36,162 nt of DNA from an uncultured Gammaproteobacteria bacterium (GCA_913060695.1 CAJXUA010000028.1:1-36162), one strand, 5' to 3'. Shown: positions 15,793-25,349, counted from the first letter of the stretch. Notes: generated by a model not told the origin, from the letters alone. Made by a program: numbers and translations.

Positions 15793-16902
15793 ATGGAAGG
15801 GAAACGATCAACATATCGCACACTTTTTCCGGTAACTAAAAAATCGATCTATCTAAACAATGCTGCAGAATCACCTCTAAATACACGGGTTCATCAAAGG
15901 CTAAAAGAATATCTGCAGCTTGTAGCCGAAGAGCCGCAGAACAAGCCGGAGGTTCGTACCCCTCTACGCCAGCAGCTTTCTAGTATTTTTGGTGGAGCCG
16001 CAGATGAATATGCGCTTGTCACTAGCACTGGAATAGGAATCAACATTGTCGCTTCCGGTTACCAATGGCGAGACGGTGATAATGTTGTTGTGCCTATAGA
16101 TGAGCACTGGAACAATACATTTCCATGGCTGGCCTTGCGCGAACGGGGCGTGGAAGTACGTTTAGTGGAAGTGGGAGAAGATCAGCGCGTCAACTTAGAT
16201 AAGATAGCGAGTATGGTTGATGAGAACACTCGCATACTGTCAACCGCGGCTGTTCGTTTCAATACTGGTTTTCGTGCTGACCTTAGATCGTTAAGCGAAA
16301 TAGCGCATGCCAAGGGGGCGCTCTTGATGGTAGATGGCATCCAAGGCGCAGGAGTATTTCCTATCGAAGTGGTCGACGATGGCATTGATATTCTTGCCTG
16401 TGGCGGTTTCAAATGGTTGTTAGGGATGCATGGCACGGGTTTTTTATACATCAGCCAAAAGGCACAAGAAAAAATAAATCCAGTGCTGCCGGGAATGTTC
16501 TCTGCCGAGAGTAATTTACGCGAGTTACACTATTTTCCGGATGCTCGTAAGTACGAAACAGGTACGATTGCCTACTCACTTTTCCACGCGTGGACGGCTG
16601 GTTTAGAGCTTTTGCAGGAAATTGGCATAGCGAATATTCATACCCAGGTGTTGAAGTTAACCGACAGAATTATTGTCGGCCTACGTTCTAAGAATATTGC
16701 CATTACAACGCCTGTTGAGTTTGTAAACGAACGCTCGGGGATTATCTCATTTACTATGGGCTCTGAAGCTGCGAATCAACGCTGCTTTGAGAAATTGAGC
16801 AAGCACAACGTGATTGTTTCCCTGCGTGGAAGCCAGGTTCGAGTAAGTCCAAACTTCTTCAACGCAGAAGAAGAGATGGACCGATTTCTAGAGCTTCTAT
16901 AG
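15793..16902 (+). CDS. Class V aminotransferase-fold PLP enzyme
   Basis: A 369-aa PLP-dependent enzyme of the class V (cysteine desulfurase/isopenicillin N epimerase-like) group. The opening IYLNNAAESPLN, the PLP pyridine-binding aspartate in LLMVDGIQGAG (D181) and the Schiff-base lysine in GGFKWLLGMHGTG (K207) are all present. An active-site cysteine loop typical of IscS is not evident, so desulfurase activity is doubtful; an amino-acid lyase, epimerase or transaminase is possible. The frame opens far upstream at 15655, but GAGGA at 15781-15785 supports the ATG at 15793. The stop is 2 nt before repeat R7. Confidence 0.88.
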   Translation: MEGKRSTYRTLFPVTKKSIYLNNAAESPLNTRVHQRLKEYLQLVAEEPQNKPEVRTPLRQQLSSIFGGAADEYALVTSTGIGINIVASGYQWRDGDNVVVPIDEHWNNTFPWLALRERGVEVRLVEVGEDQRVNLDKIASMVDENTRILSTAAVRFNTGFRADLRSLSEIAHAKGALLMVDGIQGAGVFPIEVVDDGIDILACGGFKWLLGMHGTGFLYISQKAQEKINPVLPGMFSAESNLRELHYFPDARKYETGTIAYSLFHAWTAGLELLQEIGIANIHTQVLKLTDRIIVGLRSKNIAITTPVEFVNERSGIISFTMGSEAANQRCFEKLSKHNVIVSLRGSQVRVSPNFFNAEEEMDRFLELL

Positions 16903-16904
16903 AA

Positions 16905-16992
16905 GATCAAAGGGGTCAGAGTAACTTGATCGCTCACTTTCAATCGAAACGCGATCAGATTACTCTGACCCCTTTGATCGGCCCCGTTGATC
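16905..16992. repeat. Family A palindromic element R7
   Basis: Extended inverted repeat: 16905-16933 pairs with 16951-16979, including an extra CGC/GCG beyond the standard arm, with one mismatch. An altered tip copy, CCCCGTTGATC, follows at 16982-16992. It starts 2 nt after the aminotransferase stop. Confidence 0.95.
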
Positions 16993-17008
16993 CTTGAGAG
17001 GAGTTGTT

Positions 17009-17635
17009 ATGAGTAAGTCAGACAAGTTTTGGGATAGCAAGGCAGAGGCATATGCCAAGAGCAAGATCTCAGATGAAGATACCTATCAGCGCAAACTCGC
17101 CGAGACCCAAGCATTTTTTACTCCCGATATGCGTATCGTAGAGTTTGGCTGCGGCACTGGAGCTACGGCTGTGCAGCACGCGCCACACGTGCAACACATA
17201 GACGCAGTGGATGTATCCGAGAAGATGCTCGAGATAGGTCGAAAAAGGGCCGCAGAGGCGAATGTCGACAATATTAGCTTCACTCAAGGCACGTTGGCGG
17301 AATTCAATGCAGAGGCAGGGAGCGTTGATGCTGTACTCGGTTTGAACGTGATTCATCTAGTTCCAAATAGACATGAGGTGATTGCGGAGGTCGCTAGAAT
17401 TCTCAAGCCTGGTGGCATATTTGTTAGTAGCACTGGCTGTCTCGGCAATTCCTACCTTCGTTTCATCAAGCTGCTCGTACCTCTAGGCAAATTTCTGGGG
17501 ATTATGCCAGATGTGTTTATCATGACCGAGTCTGAGCTAGCGCAAGAGATCCGCAACGCCGGCTTCACAATCGAGACGCAGTGGCACCACGGCTCCAAGG
17601 GTATTGGCGTCTTCATCATTGCGCGTAGAACATAG
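17009..17635 (+). CDS. Class I SAM-dependent methyltransferase
   Basis: A 208-aa methyltransferase unrelated in detail to the one at 14945. Motif I is IVEFGCGTG (about residues 43-51), then IDAVDVSEKMLEI and the motif RILKPGGIFVSST characteristic of UbiE/Methyltransf_11-like small-molecule methyltransferases. GAGAGGA at 16996-17002 supports the ATG at 17009 rather than the upstream in-frame TTG. It is bounded by repeats R7 and R8, with a 5-nt gap between its stop and R8. Confidence 0.9.
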   Translation: MSKSDKFWDSKAEAYAKSKISDEDTYQRKLAETQAFFTPDMRIVEFGCGTGATAVQHAPHVQHIDAVDVSEKMLEIGRKRAAEANVDNISFTQGTLAEFNAEAGSVDAVLGLNVIHLVPNRHEVIAEVARILKPGGIFVSSTGCLGNSYLRFIKLLVPLGKFLGIMPDVFIMTESELAQEIRNAGFTIETQWHHGSKGIGVFIIARRT

Positions 17636-17640
17636 CGCGA

Positions 17641-17699
17641 ATCAAAGGGGTCAGAGTAATTTGAAAGAACACCGATCAAATTACTCTGACCCCTTTGAT
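17641..17699. repeat. Family A palindromic element R8
   Basis: A perfect 24-bp inverted repeat, 17641-17664 with 17676-17699, and an 11-nt loop. It lies 5 nt after the methyltransferase stop. Confidence 0.96.
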
Positions 17700-17708
17700 T
17701 CAAGGCAG

Positions 17709-17750
17709 CTGTGCCGTTTTGGAACAGAGGGGTGTTTCAGTTCGGCACAG
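17709..17750. other. Long imperfect hairpin upstream of the permease gene
   Basis: CTGTGCCG (17709-17716) pairs with CGGCACAG (17743-17750). Inside it GGAACA pairs with TGTTTC with one G-U. No U-tract follows, so it is not a standard intrinsic terminator. The rest of 17751-17945 has no gene and presumably carries the promoter of the permease. Confidence 0.5.
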
Positions 17751-17945
17751 TAGTGCTGGTTCGGTTATTAAGTTTATTCGTAAGGCATTGATTATAAAAT
17801 AAATAAGCATTGGTTCGGGATTTGCAATCTATGATGGAAACGCCTTTTCATTGAGGTGCTCTTGATCGTACACAGCGACTCTCGATTGATCTGAAGTGAC
17901 CCCAGATTAGTCCTGACTCAGAATAAGCGGAGGATAGGGATTACT

Positions 17946-20327
17946 ATGAGCTTCATCACACAATACTGGCGCCAGATTCGGGCGGACAAATCCTTCAGTG
18001 TGATCAGCCTTCTGGGCCTGACTGTCGCGACCACCTGCTCCCTGATTATCTTCATATACGTCAGTTATCACTCTTCCTTCGCTAACTTTCACAAAGATTC
18101 GGATCGAATCTATCGATTGCTCACAATCGACACCAGTCAAGTAGACAGCAATCCTGCGGGGATGGTAACCAATGCCCTAATACCGGCGATAAGAAGTGAG
18201 ATCCCAGAAGTAGAGCTGGCCACGCGATTTCAGTTTTCATTGTCAGTTGCGGTGCGCGTGAACAATACGCTGCGCTACCTAGACGAGGCGTTGATAGCGG
18301 ATCCGGAATTTTTCAGCATGTTCAATTTTCCCTTGGTCGCCGGCGTCAGTGGCGAGGCGCTAAGCGAGCCCAACACGGCTGTTATCTCGCAGTCATTCGC
18401 TAATCAGCTATTCGGGGAGCAAGACCCTATAGGCAAGGTGATTAACTTGTTCAACACACGCGATATGCGCGTGGTTGGGGTGATAGCGGACATGCCAGAA
18501 AACTCCCATATTCAATCCAAACTCATTTTCTCCCTACAACCAGATCCATCGTGGTCGGTGGCGTTCGCAGAGCGCAATGAGTCGTGGCGCAGTATTTCTA
18601 TGCAGTCCTACATCAAACTGTATCCGGGCAGCAATCCAGAGCTGGTAGAGCAGAAGCTTAAGAGGCTAATGGAGGAACGCGAGGGGTCGGGTTATATCTC
18701 TGTGCGTATGCAGCCTTTGGAAGATATTCATCTTCACTCTCAAGAGGTGCAGGCTGAGGTTAATGCGAACAAGATGGACTACCGCAAGATGCTAGTGCTA
18801 AGCGGTGTGGCGGGGTTGCTGATAGTCATTGCCGTCTGTAATTTCGTGAATCTCTCTACCGCGAAAGCGGTCACAAGGTCGAAAGAAATAGGCATTCGTA
18901 AAACAGTAGGAGCCTCCCGTGTGCAGTTGATAAGGCAGTTTCTTATCGAGTCATTCATCATGCTGAGCTCTGCCGCCATTCTCGGCCTGATCTTGATAGA
19001 GCTAATCTCCCCGTGGACAGCGCTACCGGCTATTGAGAATCAGCTGGCCTACCTCTTCGCCAATGCCACCCGAGTGTTTGTGTTTCTGGCAGCCTTAGTC
19101 AGCGTCGCCTTAATCGCAGGTATTTACCCAGCGTTGGTATTAAGTTCCCAGAAGAGCATTGGAGGGCTGAAAGGAAGTTTTGCGAAGAGTAAAAAAGGCA
19201 TAGTGGTACGCCGAGCTTTGGTAACGGTGCAGATAGCGATCTCAACCATGGTCATAATTGCCTTGCTAGTGATCAATGCCCAGATTGGATTTTTGCAAAA
19301 CAGATCCCTTGGATTCGATGCGAATGATCTTCTCTATGTCGACTTCCCGGAACAATCCATGCTCAGTAGTTACGAGACCTTGGCGAATGAGCTAGAGTCC
19401 ATTCCAGAGTTTAGCTCATTCACGAACAGCGACCTCCTTCCCGGTGGGCTTTGGGGAAAGTCCGGGTATACCCCTCAGCAGGGAGGGCAAAGTGGTGTGG
19501 AGGTATTGATCGATTCTGTTGGCATCGACGAGAAATATATTCAGACGCTTAAGCTCGATCTAATCGAAGGTCAGAGTTTTAACGTCACAATGAGTAACTC
19601 CGCACTCAAACCTATAATTCTCAACCAAGCGGCGGTGCGCAGTTTCGGGTGGGCAGATTCACCTATTGGTAAAATACTTCGGCACGGCAATGGCGAAGAT
19701 TATCGCGTGGTTGGAGTAGTAGCGGATGCCCTTTTCCGAGGGCCGCAATATGCCGTGCAGCCTCTGGCCTTTCACTACAACACGCAGCCGGCATGGGGGC
19801 TAATAGTAAGTGTCGCTCCACAGAGTATGTCGTCGGGCCTGGTAAAGCTTAGAGACGCTTGGGAGCGTATCTATCCTGATAACGTTTTTGAATACACAAT
19901 GTTAAGCGACAGAGTCGAAGGTCTGATCGATGACGAGGTGGAATTTGCTTCTCAGTTGTTCGATTTCACCTTTATTTCCATGCTCATCGCCTGTTTAGGT
20001 CTGTACGGCCATGCGACATTCTCCGCCAATCAGAATGCGCGCGAGATGGGTATCCGCAGGGTGTTTGGAGCCTCTAGTGGCGATATATTCAATCTGCTCC
20101 TTCGAGAGTACGGCGCGCTAGTATTGATAGCGAACCTTATCGCATGGCCCGTTGGGTTCATCCTAGTCAATCTATGGCTAGCCGATTTCGCAGAACCAAT
20201 CGATGCCCAGCTAAGCTATTTCGTGCAAGGCGCACTACTGGTGCTGTGTCTTGGTGGACTCACTATTTCCGCAAAGATGTGGGGCATCATTCGTAGAAAC
20301 CCGGCAACGACGTTGCGCTATGAATAG
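17946..20327 (+). CDS. MacB/FtsX-type ABC transporter permease, orphan
   Basis: A 793-aa inner-membrane protein with the duplicated layout of MacB-like permeases: a first helix (residues about 18-42), a periplasmic core, an FtsX block with three helices, a second periplasmic domain and a final FtsX block. The signature GIRKTVGASRVQLIRQFL recurs as GIRRVFGASSGDIFNLLL, and the end NPATTLRYE is typical. Such permeases transmit ATP-driven movement to the periplasm for export of lipids, peptides or drugs. No ATPase or membrane-fusion gene is adjacent, so it must pair with an unlinked ATPase or be a solitary member. GGAGG at 17930 precedes the ATG. The stop abuts repeat R9. Confidence 0.9.
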   Translation: MSFITQYWRQIRADKSFSVISLLGLTVATTCSLIIFIYVSYHSSFANFHKDSDRIYRLLTIDTSQVDSNPAGMVTNALIPAIRSEIPEVELATRFQFSLSVAVRVNNTLRYLDEALIADPEFFSMFNFPLVAGVSGEALSEPNTAVISQSFANQLFGEQDPIGKVINLFNTRDMRVVGVIADMPENSHIQSKLIFSLQPDPSWSVAFAERNESWRSISMQSYIKLYPGSNPELVEQKLKRLMEEREGSGYISVRMQPLEDIHLHSQEVQAEVNANKMDYRKMLVLSGVAGLLIVIAVCNFVNLSTAKAVTRSKEIGIRKTVGASRVQLIRQFLIESFIMLSSAAILGLILIELISPWTALPAIENQLAYLFANATRVFVFLAALVSVALIAGIYPALVLSSQKSIGGLKGSFAKSKKGIVVRRALVTVQIAISTMVIIALLVINAQIGFLQNRSLGFDANDLLYVDFPEQSMLSSYETLANELESIPEFSSFTNSDLLPGGLWGKSGYTPQQGGQSGVEVLIDSVGIDEKYIQTLKLDLIEGQSFNVTMSNSALKPIILNQAAVRSFGWADSPIGKILRHGNGEDYRVVGVVADALFRGPQYAVQPLAFHYNTQPAWGLIVSVAPQSMSSGLVKLRDAWERIYPDNVFEYTMLSDRVEGLIDDEVEFASQLFDFTFISMLIACLGLYGHATFSANQNAREMGIRRVFGASSGDIFNLLLREYGALVLIANLIAWPVGFILVNLWLADFAEPIDAQLSYFVQGALLVLCLGGLTISAKMWGIIRRNPATTLRYE

Positions 20328-20409
20328 GATCAAAGGGGTCAGAGTAATTTGAAAGCTCCGCGATCAAGTTACTCTGACCCCTTTGAAAATTACTCTGACC
20401 CCTTTGATC
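20328..20409. repeat. Family A element R9 between convergent genes
   Basis: The left arm at 20328-20352 starts directly after the permease TAG. Right arms occur twice, at 20364-20386 and 20387-20409. The last one overlaps the stop codon of the prolyl oligopeptidase gene on the other strand, so the element is shared by two converging gene ends. Confidence 0.95.
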
Positions 20410-22480
20410 AGCGCAGCTCTTCCCACAAATACGCGTACATCAACGCGGTCACGCGTGCGCGTTGTTCGTTGTTTGCGGAGCCGGCGTGGCCGCCCTCGGT
20501 GTTCTCGAAGTACAGCACGTCGTGTCCCATGTCGGTCATCTTCGCGACCATTTTTCTGGCATGTCCGGGGTGAACTCGGTCATCACGCGTGGAGGTGGTA
20601 AAGAACACTCTCGGGTATTCCACATCCGCTTTCACGTTGTGGTAGGGAGAATAGGTTTGAATATATTCCCAGTCCTCGGCGATATCGGGGTTGCCATATT
20701 CCGCCATCCAGCTAGCGCCCGCTAGCAGCTTGTTGTAGCGCTGCATGTCTAGCAGTGGCACCTGGCACACTACGGCATTGAACAACTCTGGTCTGCGGGT
20801 GAACACCGAACCCACTAGTAAACCGCCATTGCTGCCGCCTTGCATGCCGAGATGAGGCGAGCTAGTGATGCCGCGCGCAATTAGGTCTTCGGCGACAGAT
20901 TCGAAGTCCTCGAACGCCTTATGGCGATTGTGCAGAAGCGCAGCCTGATGCCACTTGGGTCCGAATTCACCCCCACCGCGGATATTGGCCAGTACATATA
21001 CGCCACCTCGGTCGAGCCAGTTGCGCCCGGTAGTCGCGGAGTAGTTAGGCCCGTAGGATATCTCGAAGCCGCCGTAACCATACATCAGTGTGGGGTTGCT
21101 GCCATCGAGAGTGATGTCCTTACCGCGCACGACGAAGTAGGGGATCTTCGTGCTATCGGTAGACGTGGATTCGAACTGCTCCACAACGTAGCCGCTGGCG
21201 TCGAACATCGCAGGCAAGCCCTTGAGGCGTTCGTTCTGCAGGTTGCTGCCATCAACGCGATACACCGTAGGGGGAGAGAGGAAGTCCTGATAACGCACAA
21301 AGAAGTCTTCACTATCCCTGTCTGTGTTGAATACGGATATGGCCCCGTTGCTTGGAAACTCCACAGGGCTTGCCTGCCACTGGCCATCCACACGACGATA
21401 ACGTTCGACACGGCTACGCACATTGTCTAACCATGTGACGAGTATCGAAGAGCCAGTGAAGTTGATGGCATCTATCGAAGCACGCTCGGCTGGTGCGATG
21501 AATAGTGAGAACTCTGCGCTACCACCAATCAATGCATCGTAGGGCGCATGGATGATGGCGCCTTGGGGCATGCCTTGCCAGTCGCTCTTGAGCTGTATAA
21601 AGATGTCGTCTTGAAATATGCCGAGCAAGGAGGCATCCAGTGGTATGTTGAGGCTGATCATCTGGCCATCGCGATAGGCCCAGCGCTGGGTAGAGAAGAA
21701 CGACGGAGTTTCCTGCACCACATAGTGCGCTTTGTCGCCGTCACGCAGCGTATAGGCAGTAACGGAAACAGAATCGGCATTGCCCTCATAGAGAGTCTGC
21801 GCTTCGGCTAGCGGCGTGCCACGACGCCAGATCTTCGTGATACGTGGGTAGCCAGAATCAGTAAGGCTTCCGGCCCCGAAATCTGTGCCGACAAATAGCG
21901 TGTCCTTGTCCATCCACGATGTTCTAGATTTAGACTCAGGAACGTGAAAGCCACCTTCCACGAAGCTTTTGCTAGTCATGTTGAACTCGCGGGTAACCAC
22001 CGCGTCCGCGCCGCCAACTGAGAGGTCGATGAGGCAAAGCTCGTAATCCGGAAACAAACAATCTACGCCCTTGTAAACCCAGGCCATCCCCTCACTCGCT
22101 GCCAGTGCGTCTAGATCCAAGACCGTTTCCCAAGCCGGACTCTCCTTGCGGTACTCCTCCAGCGTGGTGCGACGCATGATGCCACGCACGTGCTCCGCGT
22201 CCTGCCAGAAGTTGTAGTAGTAATCGCCGCGCTTGCTGACATCGGGAATACGCGCATCCGAATTAAGAATCTCCAGCGTGTTCTCATACAGCTCCTGATA
22301 ACCCGGGTACGCAGTGATATGCGCCACCGAGCGGCTATTTTGCGCCTCCACCCACGCCAGCGGTTGCTCACCCAAGACCTCCTCCAGCCATTGATAGTCG
22401 TCGGCGGCACTGCTACTTGCGGCGGTAATAATCACGGGAATAAAAAGCCTCTTGAGGTTCTTGAATGAGATGTCGAACAC
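20408..22480 (-). CDS. Exported prolyl oligopeptidase-family (S9A) serine peptidase
   Basis: A 690-aa peptidase with a signal-like N-terminus, an N-terminal beta-propeller (about residues 70-440) and a C-terminal alpha/beta-hydrolase domain. The catalytic triad is visible: Ser550 in GGSNGG, Asp634 in TRDDRVHPGH and His665 in EGGHAG. It would cleave short peptides after proline in the periplasm. The frame extends to 22543, but AAGGAG 6 nt upstream of the GTG at 22480 marks the likely start, which also gives a normal signal peptide. It converges with the permease gene, and its TGA lies in repeat R9. Confidence 0.92.
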   Translation of the reverse strand: MFDISFKNLKRLFIPVIITAASSSAADDYQWLEEVLGEQPLAWVEAQNSRSVAHITAYPGYQELYENTLEILNSDARIPDVSKRGDYYYNFWQDAEHVRGIMRRTTLEEYRKESPAWETVLDLDALAASEGMAWVYKGVDCLFPDYELCLIDLSVGGADAVVTREFNMTSKSFVEGGFHVPESKSRTSWMDKDTLFVGTDFGAGSLTDSGYPRITKIWRRGTPLAEAQTLYEGNADSVSVTAYTLRDGDKAHYVVQETPSFFSTQRWAYRDGQMISLNIPLDASLLGIFQDDIFIQLKSDWQGMPQGAIIHAPYDALIGGSAEFSLFIAPAERASIDAINFTGSSILVTWLDNVRSRVERYRRVDGQWQASPVEFPSNGAISVFNTDRDSEDFFVRYQDFLSPPTVYRVDGSNLQNERLKGLPAMFDASGYVVEQFESTSTDSTKIPYFVVRGKDITLDGSNPTLMYGYGGFEISYGPNYSATTGRNWLDRGGVYVLANIRGGGEFGPKWHQAALLHNRHKAFEDFESVAEDLIARGITSSPHLGMQGGSNGGLLVGSVFTRRPELFNAVVCQVPLLDMQRYNKLLAGASWMAEYGNPDIAEDWEYIQTYSPYHNVKADVEYPRVFFTTSTRDDRVHPGHARKMVAKMTDMGHDVLYFENTEGGHAGSANNEQRARVTALMYAYLWEELR

Positions 22481-22852
22481 TTGGAACTCCTTATCTTGCG
22501 TCCTGCGTTGATGGAGAGGTGTGGGAATGCTACACCTACGCACTTAGATTACAAAATAGTTAGAAGCTAAAATTTATCAATCTCCTCCTCAGTAAGGCGG
22601 CAAGGCTTCGGGAGCATCCACTTTCATAGCGAATTAAGAGAAGCTAAAAGCAAGTTCTGAAAGAAGAGAAAGCTTAATTTATTGCTAGATAGCGGCTCTC
22701 CGTTTTTCTAGTACTGTAGCGCCAATAACAGGTCTTATACGACGAGTTTTCACAATCTATTTCACGGGACCTTGTGACATTTTGGAGGGTGCTGACAGTA
22801 GATATAGATAGCATGTACCTCTAATTTTTAGATAAGAGAAAAGGAGAAAAAG
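22481..22852. other. Divergent non-coding region
   Basis: About 370 bases between the peptidase and lipoprotein start codons, transcribed apart. No credible ORF, RNA gene or family A/B repeat was seen. It must hold both promoters. AAAAGGAG just before 22853 is the lipoprotein ribosome site. Confidence 0.4.
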
Positions 22853-23644
22853 ATGAAGAAGTTGAAATTACTCCTCTTGCTATCATTTCTTATATCGAGC
22901 GTAGGTTGTTCAGTTCTTGAATCTCCAGCATCTTGGTACGCTAAGCCTCCAGTTTTAGATGTTAACCAGGAGCAATACAAGGCAATCATAGCTGCAGGCG
23001 ACATGACGAGCTTAAAAAATGCTGGGAATAGTATTCGCGCAAGAATACAAGAACTGATTTCAGAGAATCGAGAAAACTTAGATCGTTCATCTGGTGGGAA
23101 CTATGGAGCAGGATTATTAGCCAGTGCTGCTGCTCTTTCTAGCGTTCATAGCGACGTGCTTTTAGGCGCGGGGTTCTTAGGGGCAACACATGTTGCTTTA
23201 TCGCAACGGCTTTCTCCTGCTGCCTATTTGCAATTGCTAAACAATTCATCCAATTCTTTTTACTGTCTCAATCAGGCAATCCAAGAGTTAAGTGATAGCG
23301 CTACAAAAGCGAATAGCACTAAGCTTACTGTTGGTTTTGCGGTAATGGATGATCTAAATCTACAAGGCTTTACTGATAATGTAGACGGATATTACGCGAG
23401 TAGTGTACACAGCGCACGGGAGGCCTACCTTCGCGCGCTCGAGATATCGCAGAATAAATTGGATGCTCAAATTTCGCTAGCAAGCCCTCTAGATATCCAA
23501 AACCAATTGCTGACTTCAGCGAGAGAAGCCTCTGGTGTGACACAGGGAATTCAAGAAACCACTGCGGACTCCACTTTAAAGGAATTCCTAATTACGCAAG
23601 AAGAGCTGAAAACCGAGCTACTTGCTTGTCTTGCCTTGATTTAG
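22853..23644 (+). CDS. Hypothetical lipoprotein
   Basis: A 263-aa protein with a clear lipoprotein signal: MKKLK, a leucine-rich core, then the lipobox SVGC (Cys19). The mature part is mostly helical and polar with a hydrophobic, Ala/Gly-rich stretch (about residues 86-115), where LASAAALSS and LLGAGFLG could form a helical hairpin. No known domain was recognised. A strong AAAAGGAG precedes the ATG. It is 71 nt upstream of the tyrosinase gene on the same strand, so co-expression is possible. Confidence 0.8.
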   Translation: MKKLKLLLLLSFLISSVGCSVLESPASWYAKPPVLDVNQEQYKAIIAAGDMTSLKNAGNSIRARIQELISENRENLDRSSGGNYGAGLLASAAALSSVHSDVLLGAGFLGATHVALSQRLSPAAYLQLLNNSSNSFYCLNQAIQELSDSATKANSTKLTVGFAVMDDLNLQGFTDNVDGYYASSVHSAREAYLRALEISQNKLDAQISLASPLDIQNQLLTSAREASGVTQGIQETTADSTLKEFLITQEELKTELLACLALI

Positions 23645-23715
23645 ATATATGACGATCAGGAAGTAGAAAATACCCTTTGCACTAGAGAATAGTAAGACAA
23701 CAAAAGGAGCAAGCA

Positions 23716-24672
23716 ATGGCGACTTGGGCACATCTACCAAAAGGACATCATCCCGATTCAGGTTTCACTACTGTGGAATTGCCGGAAAGTGCGGTGCGCG
23801 ATCAATTGGAGTCTCTTCCATCGATGGAAGCGTTTGAGCTTGCAAGCGAGTTGAAATTTCTAAGGGAAGAAGCGTTAGCGGGCAGGGAAGCGAATCTACT
23901 CCAATTACGACGGAACCAAAGCGCATTCACCACTTCGCAGAAAACTGCATTCAAGGCGGCCATCAATAAGATGGTACAAGACGGGACCTATGCTAGCCTA
24001 GTGCTGGTGCATGTCGATATGTCACACAACATGCATGGATCAATGGGGGATACAGGCTTGCTGCGTTTCCTTGGATGGCATAGGCAATACTTAATGGAGT
24101 TTGAAAAATTACTGATTGCAGCTGATAGAGATCTTAGGCCTGCAGCAACAGATCGCCTTTATCTTCCATATTGGAATTGGAATGATCCCTTTCCTGAATG
24201 GTTGGAAGACTATCTTCCTGCTAGACACCCAGGTACAGGAGCCGCCGTTTCGGCACGGGTAAAAAACTCCCCTCCTGAGAAGCCGACGAGCAAGGATGTG
24301 ACTCTAATAATCGATAAGTTCCGAGATCAGTTGCCCGATACCAACTTTCCTGACCCAAATGTAGCTGATTATGTTCGCTTTACTTGGGCGCTTGAGGGGT
24401 GGGGTAGAAGACCTGATGGTTCAAGTCTCCCATCTCACAATCATGTTCATGACTGGGTTGGTGGTATTATGTCAAATCCGAGTTATTCTCCCACTGATCC
24501 GATATTCTGGCTGCACCATGCTGAAATTGACAGGATATGGAGCGTATGGCAATCGAGAAATCAGCATGCACATCCTCCTTTGAAAGCTAAGGACAGAATC
24601 TTCGATCCATGGATCGCTACATACGATACTGTTAAGTCCACTGAAGGTATGGGATACACCTACCAAACATAA
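23716..24672 (+). CDS. Tyrosinase-family binuclear copper protein
   Basis: A 318-aa protein with both copper sites of tyrosinases. CuA candidates are H99, H104 or H107 and H122 in FLGWHRQYLMEFE. CuB is HNHVHDWVGGIM (H241, H245) and FWLHHAEIDRIWSVWQ (H267/H268). Tyrosinases oxidise phenols to quinones. No signal peptide or C-terminal lid domain is visible, so it is either cytosolic or exported with a partner, as some bacterial tyrosinases are. AAGGAG lies 7 nt before the ATG. A thioesterase-like gene follows after 32 nt. Confidence 0.92.
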   Translation: MATWAHLPKGHHPDSGFTTVELPESAVRDQLESLPSMEAFELASELKFLREEALAGREANLLQLRRNQSAFTTSQKTAFKAAINKMVQDGTYASLVLVHVDMSHNMHGSMGDTGLLRFLGWHRQYLMEFEKLLIAADRDLRPAATDRLYLPYWNWNDPFPEWLEDYLPARHPGTGAAVSARVKNSPPEKPTSKDVTLIIDKFRDQLPDTNFPDPNVADYVRFTWALEGWGRRPDGSSLPSHNHVHDWVGGIMSNPSYSPTDPIFWLHHAEIDRIWSVWQSRNQHAHPPLKAKDRIFDPWIATYDTVKSTEGMGYTYQT

Positions 24673-24704
24673 CGACTTAGTGAATAGTTGGAGCTAGAGA
24701 AAAA

Positions 24705-25100
24705 ATGAATGTTGGAGACAAGACCGAAGTTAAATACCAAGTCCAATCGAGCGATCTCGCTAAGACATTATCACTAGATCCGCAGGATGACTTCCCCGAA
24801 GTCTTTGCTACATCTCGTATGGTGGCACTTATGGAGCTTGCCGCGGCGCGGCTAATGAAACCTTTGCTATCAGATGGCGAGTTGTCTGTCGGTGTAAACG
24901 TGAACGTAAATCACCTAGCCGCTACGCCTATTAATGCTAAGGTAAGAGCCGTTGCAACATTCTTAGGAATGGAGGGTAAGCTGTATAAATTCAGTGTTGC
25001 ATTATTCGACCCCGCGGGTGAGGCGGGGAATGGGACTCATACTCGTGCGGTTGTAAAAACGGAGCGTCTAGTAAGCGGCGCTGCGAAGCGTGCGGAGTAA
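24705..25100 (+). CDS. FlK-like hotdog thioesterase
   Basis: A 131-aa hotdog-fold protein of the fluoroacetyl-CoA thioesterase (FlK)-like family. The catalytic residues of that group can be placed at T36 (ATSRMV), E44 (LMELAA) and H70 (NVNHLAATP), followed by the family segment GTHTRAVV. It would hydrolyse small acyl-CoA thioesters in the cytoplasm; most members do not act on fluoroacetyl-CoA. It is closely downstream of the tyrosinase gene, without an obvious chemical link. Confidence 0.85.
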   Translation: MNVGDKTEVKYQVQSSDLAKTLSLDPQDDFPEVFATSRMVALMELAAARLMKPLLSDGELSVGVNVNVNHLAATPINAKVRAVATFLGMEGKLYKFSVALFDPAGEAGNGTHTRAVVKTERLVSGAAKRAE

Positions 25101-25349
25101 GGGTAAGGGTATGGATTGCTCAATTCCAGCTTGTATTCTCTCTATAAATCGTCATAGGTTCCCATGAGTAGCAACCGGTTTAGTCATATTTTTCTTATAC
25201 AGCATTAGTATTTGGCAAATGTTAACTAGGCCTATCAACACCTTAATAGTCCATCAATAAACTTCCTGCCTATGATTAAATCCCGACCACAACTTGTTTC
25301 GGGACTTGATTGTTGCTAGCGTATTTCATTCAAATTTGAAGGTTGTTTT

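Noticed and set aside
21085-21423. ORFs in other frames of the peptidase gene and similar overlapping frames elsewhere
   Set aside because: They lack ribosome sites and domain patterns and lie opposite or across well-supported genes.
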